The notes under the pieces are model-generated. The model was not told the origin of the DNA. It worked only from the letters and a program-made list of their open reading frames with translations, and ran no database searches. DNA of 64,000 bases from Marixanthotalea marina (GTDB lineage: Bacteria > Bacteroidota > Bacteroidia > Flavobacteriales > Flavobacteriaceae), in the NCBI GenBank assembly GCA_018883545.1, contig JAHLEH010000002.1:124001-188000 (forward strand), read 5' to 3'. Shown one piece after another: positions 43,580 through 51,677 of the stretch. Both the position numbers and the translations under genes were made by a program. The stretch's first letter is position 1. Each line of letters opens with the position of its first letter.

Positions 43580-45484
43580 TTGAACCATCCTGTAAACATA
43601 TTGGAGCGTTATTGGGGCTTTACCGCTTTTAGGCCTTTACAGGAAGAGGCCATCAATGCTATTTTACAGGGGGAAGACACCTTTGTTTTACTGCCCACAG
43701 GCGGTGGGAAATCGTTATGCTTTCAAGTACCTGCTTTAGCAAAAGAAGGCATCTGTATTGTTATTTCCCCTTTAATTGCCTTAATGAAGGAACAGGTGCA
43801 GAACTTACAGGAAAAAGGCATTAAAGCCATGGCTTTAACCAGTGGTATTTCCTATTCTGAATTGGATACGCTATTGGATAATTGCATTTATGGAAATTAT
43901 AAATTCCTATATCTGTCGCCAGAACGTTTACAGCAAGAATTGGTTCAAGACCGCATCAAGCAGATGAATGTGAATTTAATTGCTGTTGATGAAGCCCACT
44001 GTATTTCCCAATGGGGTAATGATTTTAGGCCAGCCTATAAAAACATAGCGCTGTTAAGGCAATTGCAGCCAACGGTAAATGTTGTAGCGCTAACAGCTTC
44101 CGCCAAACCCAAGGTTGTTGAGGATATTGTTAAAGACCTCGATTTCATCAACCCTAAAATTTTCAAACAATCATTTTTAAGATCCAATCTAGCCTATATG
44201 GTCTTTCATGAAAACGACAAACATTATCGCATTAAAACTATTTTAAAGAAATATAAATCGGCCTCAATCATATATGTCAGGAATAGAAAATCAACCTTAG
44301 AGCTCAGTGCTTTTTTAACATCCAAAGGAATTAGCGCTACTTATTACCATGGTGGTTTGTCCAATAGCGAGAAAAACAAACACATGCAAGCATGGCTTAA
44401 TAACCAGAAACAAGTTATGGTGGCCACCAATGCTTTTGGCATGGGCATCGACAAACCCGATGTTAAAACAGTTATCCACCTAAATTTACCGGAAAGCATT
44501 GAAAGTTATTTTCAGGAAGCAGGTAGGGCCGGTCGCGATGGAAACAAAGCCTTTGCAGTTATTCTAAAAAATAAAAGTGACGAGGATTTGGTAAAAAATC
44601 AATTTTTAAGTGTTTTACCTACGGTTGATTTAATAAAACAGATATACAGAAGATTATGCAATTACTTCCAGATTTCCTACGGTGAAGGTGAAAACCAAAC
44701 ATTCGATTTCAATTTTAATGCGTTCTGCAAAACCTATAATTTTAACAATACTCTGTGTTACAATGCCATTTTGGTATTGGACAGAAACAGCATAATTAGT
44801 TTGTCGAGGCAATTCAAAAATAAAACCAGCGTTCAATTTGTAGTAAACAGCAACGTCATTTTTAATTATCTGGATAAGAATAAACACTTAAGTACTATCG
44901 TAAAATCCATTCTCAGAATTTATGGTGGTATTTTCGACCAAGAGACCAAAATAAACCTATCGGTAGTGGCTGATAAAGCCTCAGTAGAAGAAGACGAACT
45001 CATCTCTGCACTACAACAACTGGAAAAAGACGCGGTTATTCAACTGAATTTATCAAAAACCGATGCACAAATCACCTTTATCGAGCCTAGGGAAGACGAT
45101 AAAACCATTAACCGCATTGCAGCCATCATAGAACAGCAAAATCAACTGAAACAAGAGCAAGTTAAGGCCATGCTCGATTATATTGAAAACGATTCAGCTT
45201 GCAAAAGCATTCAGCTACTTTCCTACTTTGGAGAAACCAATACCGAACCTTGCGGTATTTGCTCGGTTTGTATCAACAAAAAGAAAGCGCCCAATAAAAC
45301 ATCAACCAGTAACATAAAAAACAGTATTATTGAATTGTTGGAAACCGGTGACCACTCCTCAAGAGCCATTACGGAAACTTTAGGTGTTACGGAAAATGAA
45401 ATTAAGAACGTCCTTCAATTACTATTGGAACACAATATTATTACTATTACAAAAACAAATACATATAAACTAAGTCATTTATGA
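43580..45484 (+). CDS. recQ: ATP-dependent DNA helicase RecQ
   Basis: 634 residues. The superfamily 2 helicase core has motif 0 (YWGFTAFRPLQEEAI), Walker A (LLPTGGGKSLCF), DEAH box (AVDEAHCISQWG) and motif VI (QEAGRAGRDG). A zinc-binding Cys set follows (ACKSIQ, then PCGICSVCI), then a winged-helix end; no separate HRDC domain is obvious. RecQ unwinds DNA 3' to 5' in recombination and fork repair. The start is TTG at 43580, one base after the previous stop. Its last bases overlap fmt by 4 bp. Confidence 0.95.
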   Translation: MNHPVNILERYWGFTAFRPLQEEAINAILQGEDTFVLLPTGGGKSLCFQVPALAKEGICIVISPLIALMKEQVQNLQEKGIKAMALTSGISYSELDTLLDNCIYGNYKFLYLSPERLQQELVQDRIKQMNVNLIAVDEAHCISQWGNDFRPAYKNIALLRQLQPTVNVVALTASAKPKVVEDIVKDLDFINPKIFKQSFLRSNLAYMVFHENDKHYRIKTILKKYKSASIIYVRNRKSTLELSAFLTSKGISATYYHGGLSNSEKNKHMQAWLNNQKQVMVATNAFGMGIDKPDVKTVIHLNLPESIESYFQEAGRAGRDGNKAFAVILKNKSDEDLVKNQFLSVLPTVDLIKQIYRRLCNYFQISYGEGENQTFDFNFNAFCKTYNFNNTLCYNAILVLDRNSIISLSRQFKNKTSVQFVVNSNVIFNYLDKNKHLSTIVKSILRIYGGIFDQETKINLSVVADKASVEEDELISALQQLEKDAVIQLNLSKTDAQITFIEPREDDKTINRIAAIIEQQNQLKQEQVKAMLDYIENDSACKSIQLLSYFGETNTEPCGICSVCINKKKAPNKTSTSNIKNSIIELLETGDHSSRAITETLGVTENEIKNVLQLLLEHNIITITKTNTYKLSHL

Positions 45485-46428
45485 GGAATTTAAGGATTGT
45501 ATTTATGGGTACGCCCGATTTTGCCGTAGAAACATTAAAAACTCTGGTAGAGAACCATTACAATGTAGTGGGCGTTATTACAGCCCCAGACAAACCCGCA
45601 GGACGCGGCCAAAAACTACATGAAAGTGCCGTAAAGCAGTATGCCAAAAGTCAAGGGCTTAACCTATTACAACCAACTAATTTAAAAAGTGAAGGTTTTC
45701 TGGAAGAACTAAAATCACTCAACGCGAACTTACAAATAGTGGTGGCTTTTAGAATGCTACCCGAGGTGGTTTGGAAAATGCCAGATTACGGAACTTTTAA
45801 TTTACACGCTTCCTTACTACCAAATTACCGTGGCGCAGCGCCTATTAATTGGGCCATTATAAATGGTGAAACCAAAACAGGGGTTTCAACCTTTTTTATA
45901 GATGACAAAATAGATACTGGCGAAATGATTTTACAGGAGGAAGTAATTATAGACCAAGATGAAGATGCCGGCAGTCTACATGACAAACTGATGCAAGTAG
46001 GCAGTGCATTGGTTTTAAAAACGGTTTCGTTGATTGAAAAAGAAACGCCAAAAACCTTTCCACAAAAAGAAAATGCAGACATAAAAACCGCTTACAAGTT
46101 AAATAGGGGCAATTGTAAAATAAACTGGCAGGATTCCATAGACACCATTTACAATCACATTCGCGGATTGAGTCCATACCCCGCAGCTTGGTGCACTTTG
46201 GTTAATGGAAAGGACGAACTGGATGTAAAAATATACAAAACCCAAAAAGAAATTGCAGAACATTCCAAACCCATAGGCCATATAGAAACCACCAAAAACA
46301 CTTTGAAAGTAGCTGTTAAAAATGGGTATATACATATTTTGGAAATAAAACTTCCAGGAAAACGCACTATGGACATAAAATCGCTTTTAAATGGTTATAC
46401 CTTTGAAGCAGATTCTAAAATGGTCTAA
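45481..46428 (+). CDS. fmt: Methionyl-tRNA formyltransferase
   Basis: 315 residues. It formylates initiator Met-tRNA using 10-formyl-tetrahydrofolate. MGTPDFAVETLKTLVE opens the catalytic domain. NLHASLLPNYRGAAPINWAI contains the catalytic Asn-His, and GETKTGVSTFFIDDKIDTGE the Asp of the triad. The C-terminal OB-fold is complete. ATG overlaps the recQ stop (ATGA), so translation is coupled. Confidence 0.97.
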   Translation: MRNLRIVFMGTPDFAVETLKTLVENHYNVVGVITAPDKPAGRGQKLHESAVKQYAKSQGLNLLQPTNLKSEGFLEELKSLNANLQIVVAFRMLPEVVWKMPDYGTFNLHASLLPNYRGAAPINWAIINGETKTGVSTFFIDDKIDTGEMILQEEVIIDQDEDAGSLHDKLMQVGSALVLKTVSLIEKETPKTFPQKENADIKTAYKLNRGNCKINWQDSIDTIYNHIRGLSPYPAAWCTLVNGKDELDVKIYKTQKEIAEHSKPIGHIETTKNTLKVAVKNGYIHILEIKLPGKRTMDIKSLLNGYTFEADSKMV

Positions 46429-46534
46429 AACCCTTATTATTGCTAAGATTTGCCAAATAATCGATGAAATGCCCTACCTTTATTAACAAATGCATTAAGT
46501 TATCAACAATAGAGCGCATTTCCCTTGCTATTAC

Positions 46535-46564
46535 TTGCATGATTGCATAATCCGTATAAATTTG
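46535..46564 (+). promoter_or_regulatory. Promoter of the HU gene
   Basis: TTG (46535-46537) and TAAATTTG (46557-46564) separated by 19 nt match the Bacteroidota -33/-7 consensus. The leader to the ATG is about 50 nt. Confidence 0.8.
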
Positions 46565-46619
46565 TATAAGGATTTAACTAAACGTTTAACCATATTTATT
46601 AATAATTAAACTTTATATT

Positions 46620-46892
46620 ATGAACAAAACAGATTTAATCGAAGGAATGGCTGAAAACGCCGGAATTACTAAAGCAGCTGCAAAAAAAGCTTTAGATTCT
46701 TTATTAATTGATATTGAAGGAGCTCTTCAAAAAGGTAAAAGAGTATCTTTAGTAGGATTCGGTTCTTGGTCAGTTTCTAAAAGATCTGCAAGAGAAGGTA
46801 GAAACCCTCAAACTGGGCAAACCATCAAAATAAAAGCTAAAAACGTTGTTAAGTTTAAAGCTGGTTCAGATTTATCGAACGCTGTAAACTAA
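46620..46892 (+). CDS. HU family nucleoid DNA-binding protein
   Basis: 90 residues, the canonical size. The helical dimerisation region (MNKTDLIEGMAENAGITKAA) is followed by the beta-arm signature GFGSWSVSKRSAREGRNPQTG, whose Arg and Pro residues wrap and intercalate the DNA minor groove. It is a homodimeric or heterodimeric architectural protein of the nucleoid. It has its own strong promoter and its own terminator, in keeping with high expression. Confidence 0.96.
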   Translation: MNKTDLIEGMAENAGITKAAAKKALDSLLIDIEGALQKGKRVSLVGFGSWSVSKRSAREGRNPQTGQTIKIKAKNVVKFKAGSDLSNAVN

Positions 46893-46915
46893 TGATTGTT
46901 TATTTCAATAATAAG

Positions 46916-46941
46916 AAGCTTCCCAATGGGAAGCTTTTTTT
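46916..46941 (+). terminator. Intrinsic terminator of the HU gene
   Basis: Perfect 9-bp stem AAGCTTCCC / GGGAAGCTT, loop AAT, then seven T, 23 nt after the stop. Confidence 0.92.
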
Positions 46942-47007
46942 ATTTATATAGCAGCCTATTGCTTTTTTAATAAAATAATATTAGATTTATTACAAAATTT
47001 CATTTGC

Positions 47008-47568
47008 ATGATAACTATTAAACCAAAGCGTGGTGATTTATTAATAGCTGAACCTGCAATAATTGGCGATTCATCTTTTAATCGGTCTATCGTCCTTTTG
47101 GCCGACCACAATAAAGATGGCTCTATAGGATTTATCCTCAACAAGCCGCTTGAATACACCATAAACGATCTAGTTCCCGAAATTGAAGCTTCTTTTAAAG
47201 TCTATAATGGTGGCCCCGTAGAACAGGACAATTTATATTTTATACATAGCGTACCAGAACAAATACCGGATAGCATTGAAATTTCTTTAGGTGTTTATTG
47301 GGGTGGCGACTTTAATATTGTGGCCGACCTAATTGCAAAAAACGAAATTAAGGAAACCGATATTCGCTTTTTTCTAGGGTATTCTGGTTGGGACATTAAC
47401 CAATTGGAAAGTGAACTAAAAACCAATTCGTGGCTTGTTACCGAAAACATCTATAAAAAAGATATTATTTCTAAAGATTACGAATCGTTTTGGAAAGAAA
47501 AAATGCTAGAGTTTGGTGGCGAATATAGCTTGTGGTCTAACGCTCCCGAGAACCCTAGCTACAATTAA
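47008..47568 (+). CDS. YqgE/AlgH family protein (UPF0301)
   Basis: 186 residues. Family landmarks are KRGDLLIAEPAIIGDSSFNR at the N-terminus, GSIGFILNKPLE, VYNGGPVEQDNLYFIHSVPE and FLGYSGWDINQLESEL. The fold is known, but the function is not settled; in other bacteria it is linked to transcription control and stress. The stop overlaps that of the convergent aminotransferase by 4 bp. Confidence 0.93.
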   Translation: MITIKPKRGDLLIAEPAIIGDSSFNRSIVLLADHNKDGSIGFILNKPLEYTINDLVPEIEASFKVYNGGPVEQDNLYFIHSVPEQIPDSIEISLGVYWGGDFNIVADLIAKNEIKETDIRFFLGYSGWDINQLESELKTNSWLVTENIYKKDIISKDYESFWKEKMLEFGGEYSLWSNAPENPSYN

Positions 47569-48407
47569 TTCTTATTCACTTTATTATTAAGTGTTTCCAA
47601 CAACTTTTGGGACACGTCTTTTTTGAAATTCTTTTTGCGATATTTTGAAATTGGCTGAATGCCAACAATAACATTACTAATAAAAAGTTCGTCGGCCTGT
47701 TGTAATTCAAAAGGCGATATTGATTCTTCTAAGAAATTAAAATCCGGACTATTCTTTATAACTTCAATAAGTTGCTTGCGCATAATACCTTTTAAGCACC
47801 CGTCTAGAATGGGTGGCGTTTTAATAGTATTTCCCTTCACCAAAAAAATATTTCCGTTTAGAGCCTCCACTACTTTTTTATCGGTATTTAAAAGTAAACA
47901 ATTTTGTAGTTTGTTTTCGTTAGCAAACACGCTGCCCACCACATTAATGGCTTTGTTATTGGTTTTTAAAGTCGACAACAATCCTGGAGCCACATAATAA
48001 TCTTTAAATAAGTCCACTTCATACTCTTCTTCTTTAATAGCATACAATACGTTTTCCAATGGCTTAGCCATAATTACAAAACCAATATTATTGTCTTTAG
48101 GCAAATACAGACCGCCTTCATTTCTATGAACCATTAACTTCACTCTGGCCGAAGTTGATTCTAAAGCATTGGCTTTTAAGGTTTTTATAATTTCTTCTTC
48201 AAGATATTCCATTGTGAACCCCATAGGTATTTCCATACGCATAATACGCATGGAAGCCATGAGCCTAAAATAATGGTCTTCCCAAAAAAGTATGTGACCG
48301 TCTAAAATCTTTATGGTTTCAAAAAGCGCATCACCATAGGCATATCCTCTGTTATTAATGGATAATTGCGTACTTTCTTCTAAAATATTGCCGTTAAAAT
48401 TGATCAT
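47565..48407 (-). CDS. Class IV PLP-dependent aminotransferase
   Basis: 280 residues of the fold shared by branched-chain and D-amino-acid aminotransferases and aminodeoxychorismate lyase. LSINNRGYAYGDALFETIKI is the N-terminal signature, and the catalytic lysine is in TLKTNNKAINVVG. The N-terminus fits the family exactly at MINFNGNILEEST. The three activities cannot be separated by eye; flavobacterial copies are often taken as PabC-like lyases in folate synthesis. Its ATG directly follows the U-tract of the upstream terminator. Confidence 0.9.
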   Translation of the reverse strand: MINFNGNILEESTQLSINNRGYAYGDALFETIKILDGHILFWEDHYFRLMASMRIMRMEIPMGFTMEYLEEEIIKTLKANALESTSARVKLMVHRNEGGLYLPKDNNIGFVIMAKPLENVLYAIKEEEYEVDLFKDYYVAPGLLSTLKTNNKAINVVGSVFANENKLQNCLLLNTDKKVVEALNGNIFLVKGNTIKTPPILDGCLKGIMRKQLIEVIKNSPDFNFLEESISPFELQQADELFISNVIVGIQPISKYRKKNFKKDVSQKLLETLNNKVNKN

Positions 48408-48441
48408 AAAAAAAACCCTATTCTTTTGGTTTAGAATAGGG
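48408..48441 (-). terminator. Terminator whose U-tract abuts the aminotransferase ATG
   Basis: On the minus strand a perfect 9-bp stem CCCTATTCT / AGAATAGGG with an 8-nt loop is followed by eight T (48415-48408) and then directly by ATG (48407-48405). It starts 30 nt after the stop of the START-fold gene. Confidence 0.88.
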
Positions 48442-48471
48442 CAAATATATAATTAATATCTCTTTTTAGGC

Positions 48472-48861
48472 CTAAGCAGAACCCAATACCTGTTTTAAAC
48501 TGGCTATCTGGTTTTCCCAAAGCATTTTTGATTCATCGACTTCATCTTCTTCAGCAAAATCGGTTACAATCAGTGACACATCTTTGGTAATTTCGTCCAC
48601 TTGTATTTTTATTTCGAAAAACACCGATTTATCATCTTCATCTGCCAACCACCTAAACTTTACGCGTTCATCACTTTTTTTACTTACTAATTTAGCTTGT
48701 TCTTCGCTGTCGTCCCAAATAAAAGTAAACAACTCGCCCCTGGAATTCACATTGTCTGAAAACCATTCGGACAAACCGGAAGGCGTTGAAATATATTGAT
48801 AAACCAATTGTGGTGAGGCGTGTATAGGGAATTCAATGTCAAATCTTATTTTTTCGTCCAT
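48472..48861 (-). CDS. START/AHSA1-like domain protein
   Basis: 129 residues, one helix-grip domain: FPIHASPQLVYQYISTPSGL, SEWFSDNVNSRGELFTFIW, VKFRWLADEDDKSVFFEI and a C-terminal helix with WENQIASLKQVLG. It is acidic and cytoplasmic. The family is widespread in Bacteroidota with no assigned ligand. It lies upstream of the aminotransferase gene but is separated from it by a strong terminator. Confidence 0.87.
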   Translation of the reverse strand: MDEKIRFDIEFPIHASPQLVYQYISTPSGLSEWFSDNVNSRGELFTFIWDDSEEQAKLVSKKSDERVKFRWLADEDDKSVFFEIKIQVDEITKDVSLIVTDFAEEDEVDESKMLWENQIASLKQVLGSA

Positions 48862-48934
48862 AGATAGTTAAATGTTATTTGTGCTCAATATATACATTAA
48901 TTGATAAGTTATACAAAAAATTTTGAAAAATATT

Positions 48935-48946
48935 TTACATATGTAA
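48935..48946. promoter_or_regulatory. Palindrome TTACATATGTAA upstream of the tRNA-Met promoter
   Basis: A perfect 12-bp palindrome 2 bp upstream of the -33 element, in the divergent region shared with the START-fold gene. It shares the ACATATGT core with the palindrome at 61849-61864. Possible regulator site; chance is not excluded in A/T-rich DNA. Confidence 0.3.
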
Positions 48947-48948
48947 TG

Positions 48949-48979
48949 TTTGCGCACAACAATATTGTTTATATATTTG
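48949..48979 (+). promoter_or_regulatory. Promoter of tRNA-Met
   Basis: TTTG (48949-48952) and TATATTTG (48972-48979) are separated by 19 nt, a full consensus match. The tRNA begins 13 nt later. Confidence 0.85.
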
Positions 48980-48992
48980 CAGCCTGAAATTT

Positions 48993-49066
48993 GGCGAGGT
49001 AGCTCAGTTGGTTAGAGCGTCGGATTCATAACCCGGAGGTCGGGGGATCGTGCCCCCCTCTCGCTA
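48993..49066 (+). tRNA. tRNA-Met (anticodon CAT) with a non-canonical T-loop
   Basis: 74-nt cloverleaf: acceptor GGCGAGG / TCTCGCT, D-stem GCTC/GAGC, anticodon stem TCGGA/CCCGG around loop TTCATAA, T-stem GGGGG/CCCCC. The anticodon is CAT, and U33 and A37 are present. Lack of the three G-C pairs near the anticodon argues against an initiator. Oddities: the T-loop is ATCGTGC, so positions 54 and 58 are A and U instead of U and A, and there is an A-C opposition at 31-39. CCA is not encoded. Confidence 0.9.
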
Positions 49067-49089
49067 CAAAAGCAAATCAGTTCAAAACT

Positions 49090-49120
49090 AACGGTTTAGT
49101 TCACTCTAAACCGTTTTTTT
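49090..49120 (+). terminator. Terminator after tRNA-Met
   Basis: Perfect 10-bp stem AACGGTTTAG / CTAAACCGTT, 6-nt loop, then a run of seven T. Confidence 0.88.
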
Positions 49121-49243
49121 ATGTTTACATCTGAACAAATCCCTACATTTGCATACGAAAGTGAATACGAAACTGCATACGATTTATCCCAAAAAGGAAT
49201 TTCACATTCACTCTTGATTACCCTTTGCCTGTTTTTGAGTTAA
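49121..49243 (+). other. 40-codon ORF directly after the tRNA-Met terminator, doubtful
   Basis: ATG at 49121 opens a 40-residue frame (MFTSEQIPTFAYESEYETAY at its start, hydrophobic LLITLCLFLS at its end). The DNA contains spaced repeats of a TACGAAA/CTGCATACGA kind. It may be the relic of a gene interrupted next to the tRNA, or chance. No family is recognised. Confidence 0.2.
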
Positions 49244-49295
49244 ATAAAATTTCCTACTTTTAACAAACTATGATTCCTACTTCGGAAAATCTACA

Positions 49296-49637
49296 ATGAA
49301 AGGGTTATTACCATTTTTAATTTTCTTATTGCTAATTAGTTGCGATAAAAATGTGAAATTTGATTCAAAAACTTGGAACAAAGGTGGAATAGATTGGCAG
49401 ATTACCGAAACCCGAGAAAATATGGTAACGGACTTAATTGGGAGTGATACTCTAATCGGACTTAAAAAATCGCAAGTAATAAAATTAATTGGCAAACCAG
49501 AATTTGAGGAGCGCAATCAAATAAAAATATTGGTTAGAGAAAGATATAGCTCGGATATTGACCCTCATTACATTAGTTATTTGATAATCGACTTTGATAA
49601 TGATGGAAGGGCTATTAAGTGCTATCTGGAAAACTAA
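49296..49637 (+). CDS. Small lipoprotein with a BamE/SmpA-like segment
   Basis: 113 residues. MKGLLPFLIFLLLISC is a clear lipoprotein signal (Cys16). The remainder includes LIGLKKSQVIKLIGKPE, which resembles the G-x-x-x-x-x-V-x-x-L-x-G-x-P segment of BamE-fold lipoproteins, then a beta-rich end (YISYLIIDFDNDGRAIKCY). It is A/T-rich, lies in the accessory patch after tRNA-Met, and has no obvious partner. Function unknown. Confidence 0.7.
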   Translation: MKGLLPFLIFLLLISCDKNVKFDSKTWNKGGIDWQITETRENMVTDLIGSDTLIGLKKSQVIKLIGKPEFEERNQIKILVRERYSSDIDPHYISYLIIDFDNDGRAIKCYLEN

Positions 49638-49735
49638 AAAACCTTGACGAATATTATGGAATATCGGAATCCTAACGGACTGGATTAAACACAATATTTG
49701 CGGAATTTGAGCGGATACGAAAACAGAAATATGGA

Positions 49736-50821
49736 ATGAAAATAGAAACAAGTAGACTTTTAATTAGACCAATTTCACAAACTGACAAAGAATTGGTATT
49801 TGAATATCGTTCAGATAAAGGGTCAAATAAATATCAAAGTTGGATTCCTGAAACAATAAATGACGTTGAGACTTTTATTGGAAAAGTTGCGAAACAAATA
49901 AATGAACCAGAAACTTGGTTTCAATTTGTAATTATCGAGAAGAAATCAGAAAAAATAATTGGAGATTTAGGAATACACTTCTTCGGAGAAGAAAATTTAC
50001 AGATAGAAATTGGTTGTACGCTGAACAAGCTTTTCCAAAACAAGGGTTACGCAACGGAATCTGTTGAATCTGTAATTGATTATTTGTTTAACGACTTGAA
50101 AAAACACAGGATTATAACTTCTATTGATCCTGAAAACAAAAGTTCAATAAAACTTGTCGAGAGACTTGGGTTTCGAAAAGAAGCTCATTTTATTGAAAGT
50201 TTATTTATTAATGGAAAGTGGGTTGATGACATTATTTATGCAATAACAAAAAAGGAATGGGATAAGAAAAAGAAAACTTCAACAGTTTCCAATTTCCCAA
50301 CATTAACAACAGATAGATTTGTATTAAGGCAGTTTAATCGTAAAGACTTAGAAAACGTATACAAAGGTTTGTCTCACCCTGATGTTATTAAATACTATGG
50401 CATAAGCTTTGAGACTTTGGAAGCGACTAAAGAACAAATAACATGGTTTAGAAATTTAGAAATCAACGAAACAGGCATATGGTGGGCAATCTGCAATAAA
50501 GAAGACTTGACCTTCATTGGCGCAGGTGGATTTAATGACTTAGAGAAGGAGAATCGTAAAGCTGAAATAGGTTTTTGGCTTTTACCCGAAAATTGGGGAA
50601 AAGGAATTATGAAAGAAGTTATGCCTGTTATATGTGATTTTGGATTTAAAATATTAGGACTACATAGAATTGAAGGATTTGTAGATTCGGAAAACAAGAA
50701 TTGTAAGAACGGACTAAGAAAGCTCAATTTTGAATTAGAAGGTACAATGAAAGATTGTGAAGTTAAAAATGGAAAATATGTAAGCCTTGACATATATTCA
50801 ATGATTAATAAAGATAAGTAA
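49736..50821 (+). CDS. Double GNAT acetyltransferase (two RimJ-like domains)
   Basis: 361 residues comprising two GNAT domains in tandem. The first (about 1-175) starts METSRLLIRPISQTD-like and has the acetyl-CoA loop region QNKGYATESVESVIDYLF. The second (about 185-361) starts LTTDRFVLRQFNRKDL and has ENWGKGIMKEVMPVICDFGF. Each resembles a complete RimJ/RimL-type ribosomal-protein or small-molecule N-acetyltransferase, so this is a fusion of two paralogues or of two genes. It is A/T-rich and lies in the accessory patch. Confidence 0.87.
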   Translation: MKIETSRLLIRPISQTDKELVFEYRSDKGSNKYQSWIPETINDVETFIGKVAKQINEPETWFQFVIIEKKSEKIIGDLGIHFFGEENLQIEIGCTLNKLFQNKGYATESVESVIDYLFNDLKKHRIITSIDPENKSSIKLVERLGFRKEAHFIESLFINGKWVDDIIYAITKKEWDKKKKTSTVSNFPTLTTDRFVLRQFNRKDLENVYKGLSHPDVIKYYGISFETLEATKEQITWFRNLEINETGIWWAICNKEDLTFIGAGGFNDLEKENRKAEIGFWLLPENWGKGIMKEVMPVICDFGFKILGLHRIEGFVDSENKNCKNGLRKLNFELEGTMKDCEVKNGKYVSLDIYSMINKDK

Positions 50822-50884
50822 AAACGATACACTACAATTTGTATAAGCAATGGTGGTAATATTAATATAAGAAAAAGTATTTAG

Positions 50885-51140
50885 GACATATTTTCGAACA
50901 AATTTATTTCGACTATAAATATCAAATCTGAAGCAATCGTTCAAACCCCTACTAACGACATTTCATTAACACCTATTATTCATAACCTATCGAATTTTTT
51001 AATAGCAAAAAGTATCATATCGAAACAAGATATTCTAGAAGGTGACTTATTTAAAAAAACTAGAATCAGAAAAAAGAGAATCAGAAAGTATTTTTATTAG
51101 AGAATTAATCTTTTTTGTCTCTGCAAAGAAAGTTGCATAA
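50885..51140 (+). pseudogene. Start-less, frameshifted coding remnant
   Basis: After an in-frame TAG, 71 codons are open without an ATG (DIFSNKFISTINIK, and later SIISKQDILEGDLFKK). At an A7 run (51053-51059) the coding sense shifts by one base and continues as LESEKRESESIFIRELIFFV to a TAA at 51138-51140. The shifted tail reads more protein-like than the unshifted one (TRIRKKRIRKYFY). This fits a decayed C-terminal gene fragment of unknown family. Confidence 0.5.
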
Positions 51141-51193
51141 AGTTAAATGTAACAATTCAAGACCAGCTTCGTCGTAAGTTTAAAACACTATTT

Positions 51194-51589
51194 ATGCCCG
51201 CAATTACAAAGCTAAAATTATATCTCTTACGAGGTATGTATTTGTTTATATCGTTAGGATTGGTAATAACTATATGGCCCGAAATACTATACCCAAATCT
51301 AAGGTTAGCCAATCAAGATTCAGTGATTCAGTCATTATTAGGTGCATTGGCATTAATAGCTGCAATAGGAATTCGATATCCTTTAAAAATGCTCCCTGTT
51401 TTATTTTTTGAGTTACTTTGGAAATTGATTTGGGTATTGGGTTTTGCATTGCCAACTTATAAAAATACTGGCCTTGACACATACGCTAAAGAAACTTTTT
51501 TTGCATGTTTAATAGGTATTGTACTTGTTCCCTTTACAATTCCATGGCGTTACGTACAAAGTCAATACATTAAAAGTAAAACGAAGTAA
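51194..51589 (+). CDS. Small polytopic membrane protein, unknown
   Basis: 131 residues with about four hydrophobic helices (LRGMYLFISLGLVITIW, IQSLLGALALIAAIGI, MLPVLFFELLWKLIWVLGF, FFACLIGIVLVPFTI). No recognised family. It is the last gene of the A/T-rich accessory patch, directly before the terminator shared with the T9SS operon. Confidence 0.7.
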   Translation: MPAITKLKLYLLRGMYLFISLGLVITIWPEILYPNLRLANQDSVIQSLLGALALIAAIGIRYPLKMLPVLFFELLWKLIWVLGFALPTYKNTGLDTYAKETFFACLIGIVLVPFTIPWRYVQSQYIKSKTK

Positions 51590-51615
51590 ATATTCTTAAA
51601 TTATCATTACTTAAA

Positions 51616-51646
51616 AAGACTTAGAGAAAATTCTCTAAGCCTTTTT
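51616..51646. terminator. Bidirectional terminator
   Basis: Stem CTTAGAGAA / TTCTCTAAG with A-rich left and T-rich right flanks. It serves both the membrane-protein gene on the plus strand and the T9SS operon on the minus strand. Confidence 0.8.
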
Positions 51647-51677
51647 GTTTACCCTATTCTTCTTAAGACTTTTACAA

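Noticed and set aside
43580..45484. RecQ, NTPase and the orphan 39256 protein as parts of one defence system
   Set aside because: They are separated by murA and other housekeeping genes on the opposite strand, and RecQ-fmt is an ordinary chromosomal arrangement.
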